Below, piece by piece: positions 54,038 through 64,000 of a DNA stretch of 64,000 bases (the first letter of the stretch is position 1; each line of letters begins with the position of its first letter). Made by a program: the position numbers and the translations under genes. The notes beneath the pieces were generated by a model. The model saw nothing but the letters and a program-made list of their open reading frames with translations, had not been told where the DNA came from and did no database searches. This DNA comes from Streptococcus sp. 29896 (GTDB taxonomy: Bacteria > Bacillota > Bacilli > Lactobacillales > Streptococcaceae), in assembly GCF_032594915.1 (NCBI RefSeq), contig NZ_CP118733.1, forward strand, positions 1,054,001 to 1,118,000. Direction: 5' to 3'.

Positions 54038-54574
54038 TTTAGTGATGTCCTTATAAATTATTCTAAGGATGCCTGCAACTGTTGCTATATTGAGATGAGG
54101 TTCCCCAAAGTGACGAATACTGCCTTTCATTTTTTCACTCATTAGAGATTTGACCTGCTCTACTTCTGTCACTCCAAATTCCTGTAACTGTTCAAAGAAG
54201 TCGTTACCATATATCTTTTTGTATTCCTTAAAACCTTGTACAATCCAAAAAGTATCGTACAAGGATGTTTGATAAGCTTTAAGCCAATCCCACATAATCT
54301 CTGGGTCTACAACATTTGGATTCTCTAGGTGACATCTTTTACATAACAAGACCAAATTCGAAGACCTATCTTCTCCCCCACTTGCATGTGGAATAATATG
54401 ACATCGTTCTAGCCTAGTCTTATGTGCACATCGCCAGCATCTCTCGTGTGCTTCCGACCAATCAACACTTAAATCACCTTCATAGACTTTATTTGTCCAA
54501 TAATCTACTATTTCTGTGATTGTCGTCTTTATCGTTGACCTTTTACTCAACCCCATACTCCTCAAGACGTTCAC
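54020..54574 (-). CDS. HNH endonuclease-family protein
   Basis: 184 aa. The central HNH/zinc module is CWRCAHKT..CHIIPHASGGEDRSSNLVLLCKRCH (about residues 46-82): two CxxC pairs for zinc, the His general base and Asn. N- and C-terminal parts are unassigned. The start is ambiguous: GTG 54574 forms a 4-bp GTGA overlap with the upstream gene, ATG 54556 has AGGAG too close (1 nt), and TTG 54550 has it at 7 nt. The pairing with a membrane-anchored gene suggests an accessory, perhaps defensive, module. Confidence 0.8.
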   Translation of the reverse strand: MNVLRSMGLSKRSTIKTTITEIVDYWTNKVYEGDLSVDWSEAHERCWRCAHKTRLERCHIIPHASGGEDRSSNLVLLCKRCHLENPNVVDPEIMWDWLKAYQTSLYDTFWIVQGFKEYKKIYGNDFFEQLQEFGVTEVEQVKSLMSEKMKGSIRHFGEPHLNIATVAGILRIIYKDITKNNSGQ

Positions 54575-55062
54575 TCTAAGGCATCTTTGACCGATACCTC
54601 TACAAAATGTGCTTTATTCATGTTATCAACAACATAAAAATAAACCGTTTCTTTTTTTCGCTGACCAATTAAGTTATGGATTGTTTGTTTCATCACACTA
54701 TCTTCAATTTCTAGGTAAACACTTTCTCCTGGTCGTAAGGTACTAGAATAATGGGTAGGCAAATTTTTTTCATTGTATGTCCAGTCCAAGACACCATCAA
54801 AATCAACTTGTCGACTAAATTTTATTCTTTTATGCATCGATAGCCCCTCTTCAAGAAGAGTTGTTGGAACCTGTCCAATGTTTAGAATTTCAAAAATATA
54901 AGTCGGCTCCTCACTATCAATATCATAGTTGCAACAATCGTAAATATACAGTACTGGTCTCTCTGTTCTTCGAGCTAACCATAATGAAATAATCACGGCC
55001 CCCACTGTTCCGATAGCTGATAGCATCTCCCATAAATTGCCTAAATCGATGTTAAACTTCAT
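54571..55062 (-). CDS. Membrane-anchored protein of unknown function
   Basis: 163 aa. One hydrophobic helix at about residues 9-29 (LWEMLSAIGTVGAVIISLWLA) is followed by RRTERP, so the rest should be cytoplasmic. That part is beta-rich (VLYIYDCCNYDID, TYIFEILNIGQVPTTLLEEG) and looks like a small immunoglobulin-like or C2-like sandwich, by pattern only. AGAGGGAG precedes the ATG. It is the first gene of a two-gene unit with the HNH protein. Confidence 0.65.
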   Translation of the reverse strand: MKFNIDLGNLWEMLSAIGTVGAVIISLWLARRTERPVLYIYDCCNYDIDSEEPTYIFEILNIGQVPTTLLEEGLSMHKRIKFSRQVDFDGVLDWTYNEKNLPTHYSSTLRPGESVYLEIEDSVMKQTIHNLIGQRKKETVYFYVVDNMNKAHFVEVSVKDALE

Positions 55063-55162
55063 TAACTCCCTCTATGAAAAATGTTTGTTACTTTCGTGAT
55101 TTTATATAGCTTTGCTATTATTACAGGATATATTCTATAGTAGTTGACTCGTTGGATAGCAT

Positions 55163-55232
55163 AACTCCCAAATACGTAATACTACCTCAACGTACTACGT
55201 ATTTGGGAGTTCCAAGGTCCTGTGGAACTTGG
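55163..55232. repeat. Long inverted repeat with a second hairpin
   Basis: AACTCCCAAATACGTA (55163-55178) and TACGTATTTGGGAGTT (55196-55211) are perfect 16-bp arms around a 17-nt loop. Directly after it TTCCAAG (about 55210) pairs with CTTGGAA (about 55232). No T run follows on either strand. The 55063-55271 gap holds no gene. Confidence 0.75.
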
Positions 55233-55271
55233 AAGCAGCTTGACAAAAAATGAGAGAGCAAGTTCGACAAT

Positions 55272-56651
<1,380 letters not shown>

Positions 56652-56655
56652 TCAC

Positions 56656-56681
56656 GAAAAAAGTGACCGAAGTCACTTTCT
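56656..56681 (-). terminator. Terminator of the LCP gene
   Basis: AAAGTGAC and GTCACTTT stem with a 4-nt loop (56661-56679) and a T6 run on the minus strand. A TATACT element (about 56695-56690) lies just before it, so the hairpin would be in the leader of rlmD transcripts from that promoter. Confidence 0.75.
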
Positions 56682-56715
56682 AGTATATCATATTTACGGC
56701 CAAAGAGCCTCTCTA

Positions 56716-58083
56716 CTACCGTAAACCAAGTGCTGCAAGCTTTTCTTGGTATTTATAGAAATCAATTTTCAAACCCAGTCCACCATAAACATCATACTCA
56801 TCTATCCAATCCCCATATTCTGGAATTGTGGTTTGCTCAATCCCATTAGCACCATCTAAGACAGTGGCAATTCCATCTGTAAAGACAAAACTACCCGGGA
56901 TATTGGTAGATGTGAGAGCATAGACTTTACCGATTGCCTCAGCACCTGTAAAGAGTTTGCTTGGATTTTTAACCTGTGACAAAATGGCTGCCATAACCTG
57001 TTGTTGGCGTCGTGTTCGACCAAAGTCATTCTCATCATCTTTACGGAATCGAGCATAGTTGAGCAGGGTACGGCCATCCATTTGCTGTACACCTTCTTGA
57101 ATGGTCTGACTTGGCACAACACCATTTTCCATATTGAGATCATCAGGGACATCAACCTCTGTGACATCGTAGCCATTTACGGTTCCAAACTGTGCGTCAA
57201 TAGTGACTCCATTTGGAAAAAGTGTATCGATAGCTGTCGCAAAGGTTGAAAAGTCAATCATGGCATAATATTTAATATCAATATCAAAATTCTCTTTTAA
57301 GACCTGACGAACATTTTCAGCTCCTTGCTGGTTATTTTGCTCTCCAAAGGTATAGGCAACATTTAGCTTATAGTCATAGCCACCAATGTCAATCAAAGTA
57401 TCCCGCATAAAGCTAACCATTTTCACCTTGTTGTCACTGTTATTGACATTCAAGACCATGATAGAGTCTGTTCGGGTAGCGTCTGATGTTTCTCCGACTC
57501 GACCATCCGTTCCTAGAATCAAAATATTGACACCATTACTGGTATTTTCACCATAAAAGACCTCACTAGTAGCTTTATTCTCAACAGAAGTATAGCCTTT
57601 CAAGGCCATAAAGCCCATGGCCAACAAGACCAAACCGATAGCCATTAAAAACCATTTAAAATAGGTTTTGAAGCCTCGCTTTTTCTTTTTAGGCTTAGCT
57701 ACTGGTTCTTTTTTGACAAAGAAGGGTTTGCGCATCCGCTCTTTTTTGGGGTATGTTGGCAACTCTTCCTCACCATTTTCCTCCCAGTCAGTCACCACCT
57801 GAGCAGATTTCTTCCACTTATCCTTTCCATGGTCTTCATTCCAATCTGGGAGAAGATCCTCATCCTCTTCGACAGGTAAACTACGAGACCGAGATTTTCG
57901 TCTGGAAGGTCTCGATTCCTGAACAGGACTAGTTTGCGAACCATAGGTCTGACGCAACTCTAGTTTTTGTTGCAGATAAGCTAACTCTCGCTTTTCCTTG
58001 TCGTTTAAATAGTGGATATTTTTTTGTAAATAATCAATTCGTAATTCCTCATGATGACTGAGGATTCCCTTGTATTTGGTCAT
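56716..58083 (-). CDS. LytR-CpsA-Psr (LCP) family protein
   Basis: 455 aa. A charged cytoplasmic N-terminus of about 145 residues, one membrane helix (about 150-168, FLMAIGLVLLAMGFMAL) and an external LCP domain with ILGTDGR, RTDSIMVLNV, FMRDTLIDIGGYDYKLN and NYARFRKDDENDFGRTRRQ. LCP enzymes transfer wall polymers and capsule from lipid carriers to peptidoglycan. This copy, behind pheA, is the one usually called psr in streptococci. ATG 58083 is chosen; a GTG one codon earlier is possible. Confidence 0.9.
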   Translation of the reverse strand: MTKYKGILSHHEELRIDYLQKNIHYLNDKEKRELAYLQQKLELRQTYGSQTSPVQESRPSRRKSRSRSLPVEEDEDLLPDWNEDHGKDKWKKSAQVVTDWEENGEEELPTYPKKERMRKPFFVKKEPVAKPKKKKRGFKTYFKWFLMAIGLVLLAMGFMALKGYTSVENKATSEVFYGENTSNGVNILILGTDGRVGETSDATRTDSIMVLNVNNSDNKVKMVSFMRDTLIDIGGYDYKLNVAYTFGEQNNQQGAENVRQVLKENFDIDIKYYAMIDFSTFATAIDTLFPNGVTIDAQFGTVNGYDVTEVDVPDDLNMENGVVPSQTIQEGVQQMDGRTLLNYARFRKDDENDFGRTRRQQQVMAAILSQVKNPSKLFTGAEAIGKVYALTSTNIPGSFVFTDGIATVLDGANGIEQTTIPEYGDWIDEYDVYGGLGLKIDFYKYQEKLAALGLR

Positions 58084-58098
58084 CACTTTTCCCCTGAC

Positions 58099-58926
58099 TT
58101 ATTTGATCTGATAGACCATATAGTTCCCTAAAATTTTATAAGAAATCCCCAAACTTGTCAATTCTTTTAAGGCATAGCTGAGCAATTCATCCTGCTGCTT
58201 CTCCGCGTCAATGATAAAGAAGTACTCACCAAGTGCCGTTTTGAGAGGCCGACTTTCAATCTTGGTCAGGTCAATCCCCCGCCAAGCAAAAACAGACATG
58301 GCCTTGTAAAGAGCACCTGGTAAGTTGTCCGGTAATGTCAAAGCCAAAGATACTTTTTTCTCATCCGCTGGCAATGAAAGACTTGGTTTATCTTGTCCCA
58401 GTAGCCAAAAACGTGTAAAGTTCTGGCTGATTTCCTGAATATCTTGAGCCACCACTTCCAAACCATACTCATCCGCTGCTGCATGAGGAGCAATGGCTGC
58501 GAAGGGTTGCTCGGGATGCTCCGCTACAAATCGTGCCGCGTAGGCGGTGCTGGCTGTCATCTCTAATCTTGCCTGCGGATAATGCTCCTGGACGTACTTC
58601 TTGCCTTGAGCTATGGCCTGTGGGTGCGAGTAAATAACCTCAATCGGCTTATCTGCACTGGTCGCCAAGAGTTGTTGGGCGATGGGCTGCACAACCTCCG
58701 CAACTGCATGAATTTCCGCCTGATGGAAAAGATAATCAATGGTCTCATGAACACTGCCCTCAATGGAATTTTCAACAGGAACAACTGAATACTCTACTTG
58801 CCCTGATTCAAAGGCCTTGATGACTTCCGTTATGGTTCCATAAGCTAGCAAATCAGCCTCTGGGAAGGCTTGCTGGGCAACGTGGTGAGTAAAGGACCCG
58901 CGAGGGCCTAAGTAAGCTACTTGCAT
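58099..58926 (-). CDS. pheA: Prephenate dehydratase
   Basis: 275 aa. Converts prephenate to phenylpyruvate for Phe synthesis. N-terminal YLGPRGSFTHHVAQ, central VPVENSIEGSVHETIDYL and NFTRFWLL motifs, then an ACT domain with ALYKAMSVFAWRGIDLTKIESRP, which contains the ESRP Phe-binding site for feedback inhibition. No chorismate mutase domain is fused. It overlaps aroK by 10 bp. Confidence 0.95.
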   Translation of the reverse strand: MQVAYLGPRGSFTHHVAQQAFPEADLLAYGTITEVIKAFESGQVEYSVVPVENSIEGSVHETIDYLFHQAEIHAVAEVVQPIAQQLLATSADKPIEVIYSHPQAIAQGKKYVQEHYPQARLEMTASTAYAARFVAEHPEQPFAAIAPHAAADEYGLEVVAQDIQEISQNFTRFWLLGQDKPSLSLPADEKKVSLALTLPDNLPGALYKAMSVFAWRGIDLTKIESRPLKTALGEYFFIIDAEKQQDELLSYALKELTSLGISYKILGNYMVYQIK

Positions 58927-59408
58927 AGAATTTTCCTTGCTACATGTTCTGGACTTAAATCATCCGTATCAATGACGGTATCAGCCAATCCTTGATAGAG
59001 AGACATTCGCTCTTGATAAATTGTTTCAAAGTCATCCTTACTATTTTCTAAAAAGAGGGGACGCTGGGATTGACTATCTTGGCTAATTCGCTCATAGGCA
59101 ACATCAAATGATGCCGTCAATAAGACATTATTTTCCTTATTCTTTTGCAATAACTGACGATTGAACTCTGATTTGACTACACCGCCACCTGTCGACACAA
59201 GGCAGTCAGCTGACAAGGCCAACAATTCTTTCAAGACTTCCGTTTCAACTTGACGAAAGGCGGCTTCACCTTTAAATCTGAAATAATCAGCGATGGACAT
59301 GCCAATTCGTTCTTCAATGATTTGGTCCATATCGTAAACAGGTAGATTTAGCAAATTTGCAGTAGTGGTTTTTCCTACTCCCATAAATCCAAGTAAAACG
59401 ATTGGCAT
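58917..59408 (-). CDS. aroK: Shikimate kinase
   Basis: 163 aa. Walker A in LLGFMGVGKTTTANLL, the shikimate-binding Asp in YDMDQIIEERIG and STGGGVV, and QSQRPLFL lid. Phosphorylates shikimate, the step before EPSP synthase. GGAG precedes the ATG, 8 nt after aroA. Confidence 0.95.
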   Translation of the reverse strand: MPIVLLGFMGVGKTTTANLLNLPVYDMDQIIEERIGMSIADYFRFKGEAAFRQVETEVLKELLALSADCLVSTGGGVVKSEFNRQLLQKNKENNVLLTASFDVAYERISQDSQSQRPLFLENSKDDFETIYQERMSLYQGLADTVIDTDDLSPEHVARKILCK

Positions 59409-59416
59409 AATTTCTC

Positions 59417-60730
<1,314 letters not shown>

Positions 60731-60921
60731 CTAGCATATTTTCAAAGAGTTTTCAGATTTTTTTGACAATTTCAGATTAATTTCTAAAAAGAAAATTCCT
60801 CTAGAATCATAAAAATATATGTGAAGCTCAGATTGTATCATATCAACCTCAGAATTTCCAGAATTTACTGAAAATTTTATCAAAATGAATTTATTTTAGT
60901 TTAAAAATCTTCAGAATAATG

Positions 60922-60927
60922 GTAAAA
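60922..60927 (+). promoter_or_regulatory. Candidate promoter of the DAHP synthase genes
   Basis: TAAAAT, with TTTAAA 17 bp upstream. The 60713-60961 gap is AT-rich, contains both divergent promoters and short CAGAATTT repeats, but no attenuator or T-box was seen. Confidence 0.45.
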
Positions 60928-60961
60928 TTAAGGAATATACCAATGAAAGAGGACTTCTATA

Positions 60962-61981
60962 TTGTTTACACCAATCAGCGAAAAAATTGACATCAATCAA
61001 GTACGAGAACATTCAAAACTTTCTCCAGAAACACTTGCTAAAAAACAAGCTCGTGACAGTGAACTTGAAGCCATCTTAAAAGGTGAAGATGATCGTCTTC
61101 TCCTAGTAATTGGTCCATGTTCATCAGACAATGAAGAAGCCGTCTTGGACTACGCACACCGTTTGGCAAAGCTCCAAGAAGAGGTCAAAGATAAAATTTT
61201 CATGGTCATGCGCGTCTATACTGCCAAGCCACGTACAAATGGTGACGGCTACAAGGGTCTCATGCACCAACCAGATACAGATGCTGCACCAAGCCTCATC
61301 AACGGAATCAAAGCAGTTCGTAACCTCCACTATCGTGTCATTACGGAAACAGGTTTAACTACTGCTGACGAGATGCTCTATCCTGAAAACCTGTCTTTGG
61401 TTGATGACTTGGTTTCCTACATCGCTATCGGAGCACGTTCGGTGGAAAACCAACAACACCGCTTTGTTGCATCAGGCATCGACGTTCCAACTGGCCTCAA
61501 AAACCCGACATCAGGTAACCTCAAAGTCATGTTCAATGGTCTTTTTGCCGCTCAGAAGAAACAATCATTCCTCTTCAATAATACGGAAGTTGAAACATCT
61601 GGTAACCCACTTGCTCACGTTATCCTTCGTGGCGCAGTCAATGAAAATGGCAAATATTTACCAAACTACTACTACGATAATCTGTTGGAAACCATTGACC
61701 TCTATGACCAATTTGGCTTGAAAAATCCATTCATCATCATTGATACCAATCATGACAATTCTGGGAAAAATTATTTGGAACAAATCCGTATCGTCCGTCA
61801 AACCTTAATCAACCGTGACTGGAACGAATCCATTCGTAACTACGTTCGCGGCTTCATGATTGAATCCTACATTGAAGACGGTCGCCAAGACAATCCAGAT
61901 GTCTATGGAAAATCCATCACAGACCCTTGCCTTGGCTGGGAAAAAACACAAGGACTCATCCGAGAAATTTACAAGAGATAG
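60962..61981 (+). CDS. DAHP synthase, first copy
   Basis: 339 aa class I (AroG/F/H-type) 3-deoxy-7-phosphoheptulonate synthase, the entry enzyme of the shikimate pathway. Conserved LLVIGPCSSDN, RVYTAKPRTNGDGYKGL, IGARSVENQQHR and IIDTNHDNSGK are present. The start is TTG 60962 with GAGG about 11 nt upstream. The neighbouring copy is clearly a paralogue, and the two may differ in feedback by Phe or Tyr; this cannot be told from sequence. Confidence 0.92.
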   Translation: MFTPISEKIDINQVREHSKLSPETLAKKQARDSELEAILKGEDDRLLLVIGPCSSDNEEAVLDYAHRLAKLQEEVKDKIFMVMRVYTAKPRTNGDGYKGLMHQPDTDAAPSLINGIKAVRNLHYRVITETGLTTADEMLYPENLSLVDDLVSYIAIGARSVENQQHRFVASGIDVPTGLKNPTSGNLKVMFNGLFAAQKKQSFLFNNTEVETSGNPLAHVILRGAVNENGKYLPNYYYDNLLETIDLYDQFGLKNPFIIIDTNHDNSGKNYLEQIRIVRQTLINRDWNESIRNYVRGFMIESYIEDGRQDNPDVYGKSITDPCLGWEKTQGLIREIYKR

Positions 61982-61990
61982 GAAGATATT

Positions 61991-63016
61991 ATGGGAATTC
62001 ACAAACGTAGCACCAGTTTAGACATCGATAAAGTAAAGGAACTTTCCAAGTTAGAAGGAGAATTTCTGGCTGCAAAAAATCAGCGCGATGAAGAACTGAA
62101 AAGAATTATCCGAGGTGAAGATGACCGTTTGCTCTTGGTTATCGGCCCTTGCTCTTCAGATAATGAAGAGGCCGTTTTGGAATACGCACGTCGTCTCTCC
62201 AAACTTCAAGAGGAAGTCAAGGATAAAATCTTCATGGTCATGCGGGTTTACACAGCTAAGCCACGTACCAATGGGGAAGGCTATAAAGGACTGGTTCATC
62301 AGCCAGATACTTCTAAATTACCAGACCTGATAAACGGTATCGCTGCCGTTCGCAATTTGCATTACCGCGTCATTACTGAGACCGGACTCACAACTGCTGA
62401 TGAAATGCTCTACTCTGCCAACTACCCTCTTGTGGAAGACTTGGTGTCCTACCATGCTATCGGAGCACGTTCGGTTGAAGACCAAGAACACAGATTTGTT
62501 GCATCAGGTGTCGATATGCCAACTGGTATGAAAAACCCAACTTCTGGTAATTTGACCGTTATGTTCAATGGTATCTACGCCGCACAAAACAAACAGAATT
62601 TTATCTACCGTGATGCCGAAGTTGATACAGACGGAAACCCGCTTGCCCATGCTATCCTTCGTGGCGCCAATACTGAGCAAGGAACCTATGAACCAAACTA
62701 CTACTACGATATTCTCTTGAAAACTATCAAACAGTATGAACAATTTGGTCTTCAAAATCCATTTATCGTTATTGATACCAACCACGACAATTCTGGTAAA
62801 AACTACCTGGAACAAATCCGTATCGTCCGTCAGACCCTCATCAACCGTGATTGGAATGAACCCATTCGCAAATATGTCCGTGGTTTCATGATTGAATCCT
62901 ACTTAGAAGACGGCCGTCAAGATAGCCCTGAGGTATTCGGAAAATCCATTACCGACCCTTGTTTGGGCTGGGATAAAACGGAAGCCCTTATCCGGGAAAT
63001 CCACCAAACTTTATAA
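61991..63016 (+). CDS. DAHP synthase, second copy
   Basis: 341 aa paralogue of the preceding gene, 9 nt after its stop, with the same motifs (LLVIGPCSSDN, RVYTAKPRTNGEGYKGL, IGARSVEDQEHR, VIDTNHDNSGK). By eye about three quarters of residues match; most differences are in the first 40 residues and around 100-110, which is where regulation usually maps. ATG start with a GGAAG site. Tandem copies are typical of streptococci. Confidence 0.92.
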   Translation: MGIHKRSTSLDIDKVKELSKLEGEFLAAKNQRDEELKRIIRGEDDRLLLVIGPCSSDNEEAVLEYARRLSKLQEEVKDKIFMVMRVYTAKPRTNGEGYKGLVHQPDTSKLPDLINGIAAVRNLHYRVITETGLTTADEMLYSANYPLVEDLVSYHAIGARSVEDQEHRFVASGVDMPTGMKNPTSGNLTVMFNGIYAAQNKQNFIYRDAEVDTDGNPLAHAILRGANTEQGTYEPNYYYDILLKTIKQYEQFGLQNPFIVIDTNHDNSGKNYLEQIRIVRQTLINRDWNEPIRKYVRGFMIESYLEDGRQDSPEVFGKSITDPCLGWDKTEALIREIHQTL

Positions 63017-63058
63017 GCTCAACAATTAAAAGAATCAGATCAAAAATGGAGGAAACCT

Positions 63059-63928
63059 GTGACTATTGATGGATATACTCGTCTAGCTGCTGTTGTAGCC
63101 AAGCCAATCAAACACTCTATTTCCCCCTTTATTCATAATCTGGCTTTTCAAGATACAGGTGTAAATGGAGTATATGTTGCTTGGGAAATTCCTGAGGAAG
63201 ACTTGGCTATTACGCTAGAAAATATCAAACGATACGATATGTTTGGTATCAATCTTTCTATGCCCTACAAACAAGCTGTCATCCCTTATCTCGATGGCCT
63301 GACTGACTCTGCTCGCTTGATTGGAGCTGTCAATACCGTTATTCATCAGGATGAAAAGCTAATTGGGCACAATACTGACGGCATTGGTTTTTTCAAAAGC
63401 TTGGAAAAGCTAAAAGGATTTCAAGTAGACAACAAACGCCTAACCATCCTTGGAGGTGGTGGCGCATCTACTGCTATCATAGCTCAGGCTGCACTGGACG
63501 GTGCCAAAGAGATCACCATTTTCTGCCGTCAACAAAGCTTGGAAAGAACACAGGCAAGTATTGCGCTAATTACACAAGCTACTGGAGTGCCCATGAAGGT
63601 TCTAGTCAACGATGATAGCAAGTTGATGCAAGAAGAAATTACCAAGTCAGACTTGTTGGTCAACGGTACCAGTGTCGGTATGGACGGAGTTTCTTTACCT
63701 GTCCCTGCCAGCCTACAATTCCCAGAAAAGCTCTTGGTTGCAGATGTGATCTATCAACCATTTGAAACACCTTTAATGAAGCTTGCCCAGTCACAAGGCA
63801 ACCCAACTATCAATGGTTTGGGCATGCTCCTCTTTCAAGCAGCTGAAGCCTTCCAAGCCTGGACTGATAAGGAAATGCCGACTGACTTAATTTGGGACCA
63901 ATTAGTCCAGAAATACGACATCAAATAG
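63059..63928 (+). CDS. aroE: Shikimate dehydrogenase
   Basis: 289 aa NADP-dependent reductase of 3-dehydroshikimate. N-terminal substrate motif [13 protein letters not shown], catalytic Lys in [16 protein letters not shown], cofactor loop [11 protein letters not shown] and [10 protein letters not shown]. It starts at GTG 63059, with GGAGG 6 nt upstream. Next in line is aroB, 12 nt after the stop. Confidence 0.95.
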   Translation: MTIDGYTRLAAVVAKPIKHSISPFIHNLAFQDTGVNGVYVAWEIPEEDLAITLENIKRYDMFGINLSMPYKQAVIPYLDGLTDSARLIGAVNTVIHQDEKLIGHNTDGIGFFKSLEKLKGFQVDNKRLTILGGGGASTAIIAQAALDGAKEITIFCRQQSLERTQASIALITQATGVPMKVLVNDDSKLMQEEITKSDLLVNGTSVGMDGVSLPVPASLQFPEKLLVADVIYQPFETPLMKLAQSQGNPTINGLGMLLFQAAEAFQAWTDKEMPTDLIWDQLVQKYDIK

Positions 63929-63940
63929 AGAGGAAATCTG

Positions 63941-64000
63941 ATGAAACTGACCGTCAATCTTCCCAACACTCCCTACGACATCCTTATCCAAAGAGGAAGT
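63941..64000 (+). CDS. aroB: 3-dehydroquinate synthase, first 20 codons (gene runs off the right edge)
   Basis: ATG 63941 with GAGAGGA upstream; the visible residues MKLTVNLPNTPYDILIQRGS match the usual AroB N-terminus, in which a short strand leads to the IxRG turn. Its place after aroE supports the call. The catalytic part is outside the window. Confidence 0.85.
   Translation, partial: MKLTVNLPNTPYDILIQRGS

Overview
The window is low-GC, dense, plasmid- and phage-free chromosome of a Streptococcus. Gene content and order (coaBC-panT, pgm, pta-rluD-nadK-relQ, CYTH-prs-nifS-rex, srtA-gyrA beside ldh, ciaRH, pstSCABB-phoU, the aro cluster with an LCP gene) fit the genus well, and I lean to S. 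suis or a close relative. The species call is inference from recalled gene order and protein similarity; no marker gene proves it. No rRNA, tRNA, CRISPR array or intact insertion sequence was seen.

Layout. 1-3.4 kb (+): end of coaB, coaC, a pantothenate-type ECF substrate protein, then phosphoglucomutase. 3.4-3.9 kb has no ORF, but on the minus strand it looks like a promoter-to-terminator unit of about 400 nt. 3.9-12.4 kb (-): mutY, a thioesterase, a heterodimeric ABC exporter, then pta, a pseudouridine synthase, NAD kinase and the RelQ alarmone synthetase. 12.6-16.7 kb (+): CYTH protein, prs, cysteine desulfurase, two small conserved proteins and the redox regulator rex. 16.7-22.4 kb: radC, sortase A and gyrA (-), ldh (+), a reductase-domain protein (-). 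22.5-23.0 kb is an array of 50-bp hairpin repeats. 23-30.7 kb (-) is a nucleoside uptake and breakdown operon with two candidate CcpA sites. It is divergent from coaA (+) and rpsT (+). 32-34.9 kb (-): ciaRH preceded by two small membrane-type genes behind a CiaR-like promoter. 35-40 kb (-): phosphate uptake operon. 40-49.3 kb (-): rRNA methylase, inositol phosphatase family, Spx, K+ channel, ribF, truB, a predicted nuclease, SRPBCC and VOC proteins, a carboxypeptidase lipoprotein and a HAD phosphatase.

49.4-55.1 kb is the accessory part. It holds a tight three-gene cassette (unknown protein, membrane/coiled-coil protein, CbxX-type AAA+ ATPase), a nucleotidyltransferase, a decayed gene, and an HNH nuclease coupled to a membrane-anchored protein. 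55.3-64 kb: a 23S rRNA uridine methyltransferase, an LCP protein and the shikimate/phenylalanine genes pheA, aroK, aroA (-), facing two tandem DAHP synthases, aroE and the start of aroB (+).

Points of most interest: (1) four genes (mutY, the methyltransferase at 30.7 kb, coaA, truB) have an extended -10 element exactly 6 nt before the ATG, the pattern of leaderless mRNAs; (2) the unrecognised three-gene AAA+ cassette; (3) a 42-codon gene behind a CiaR-type promoter; (4) the 50-bp hairpin array; (5) the ORF-free minus-strand unit at 3.5-3.9 kb; (6) Gly in place of the usual Ser at GyrA position 81; (7) two enzymes, MutY and the RlmD-type methylase, that have lost all Fe-S ligand cysteines.
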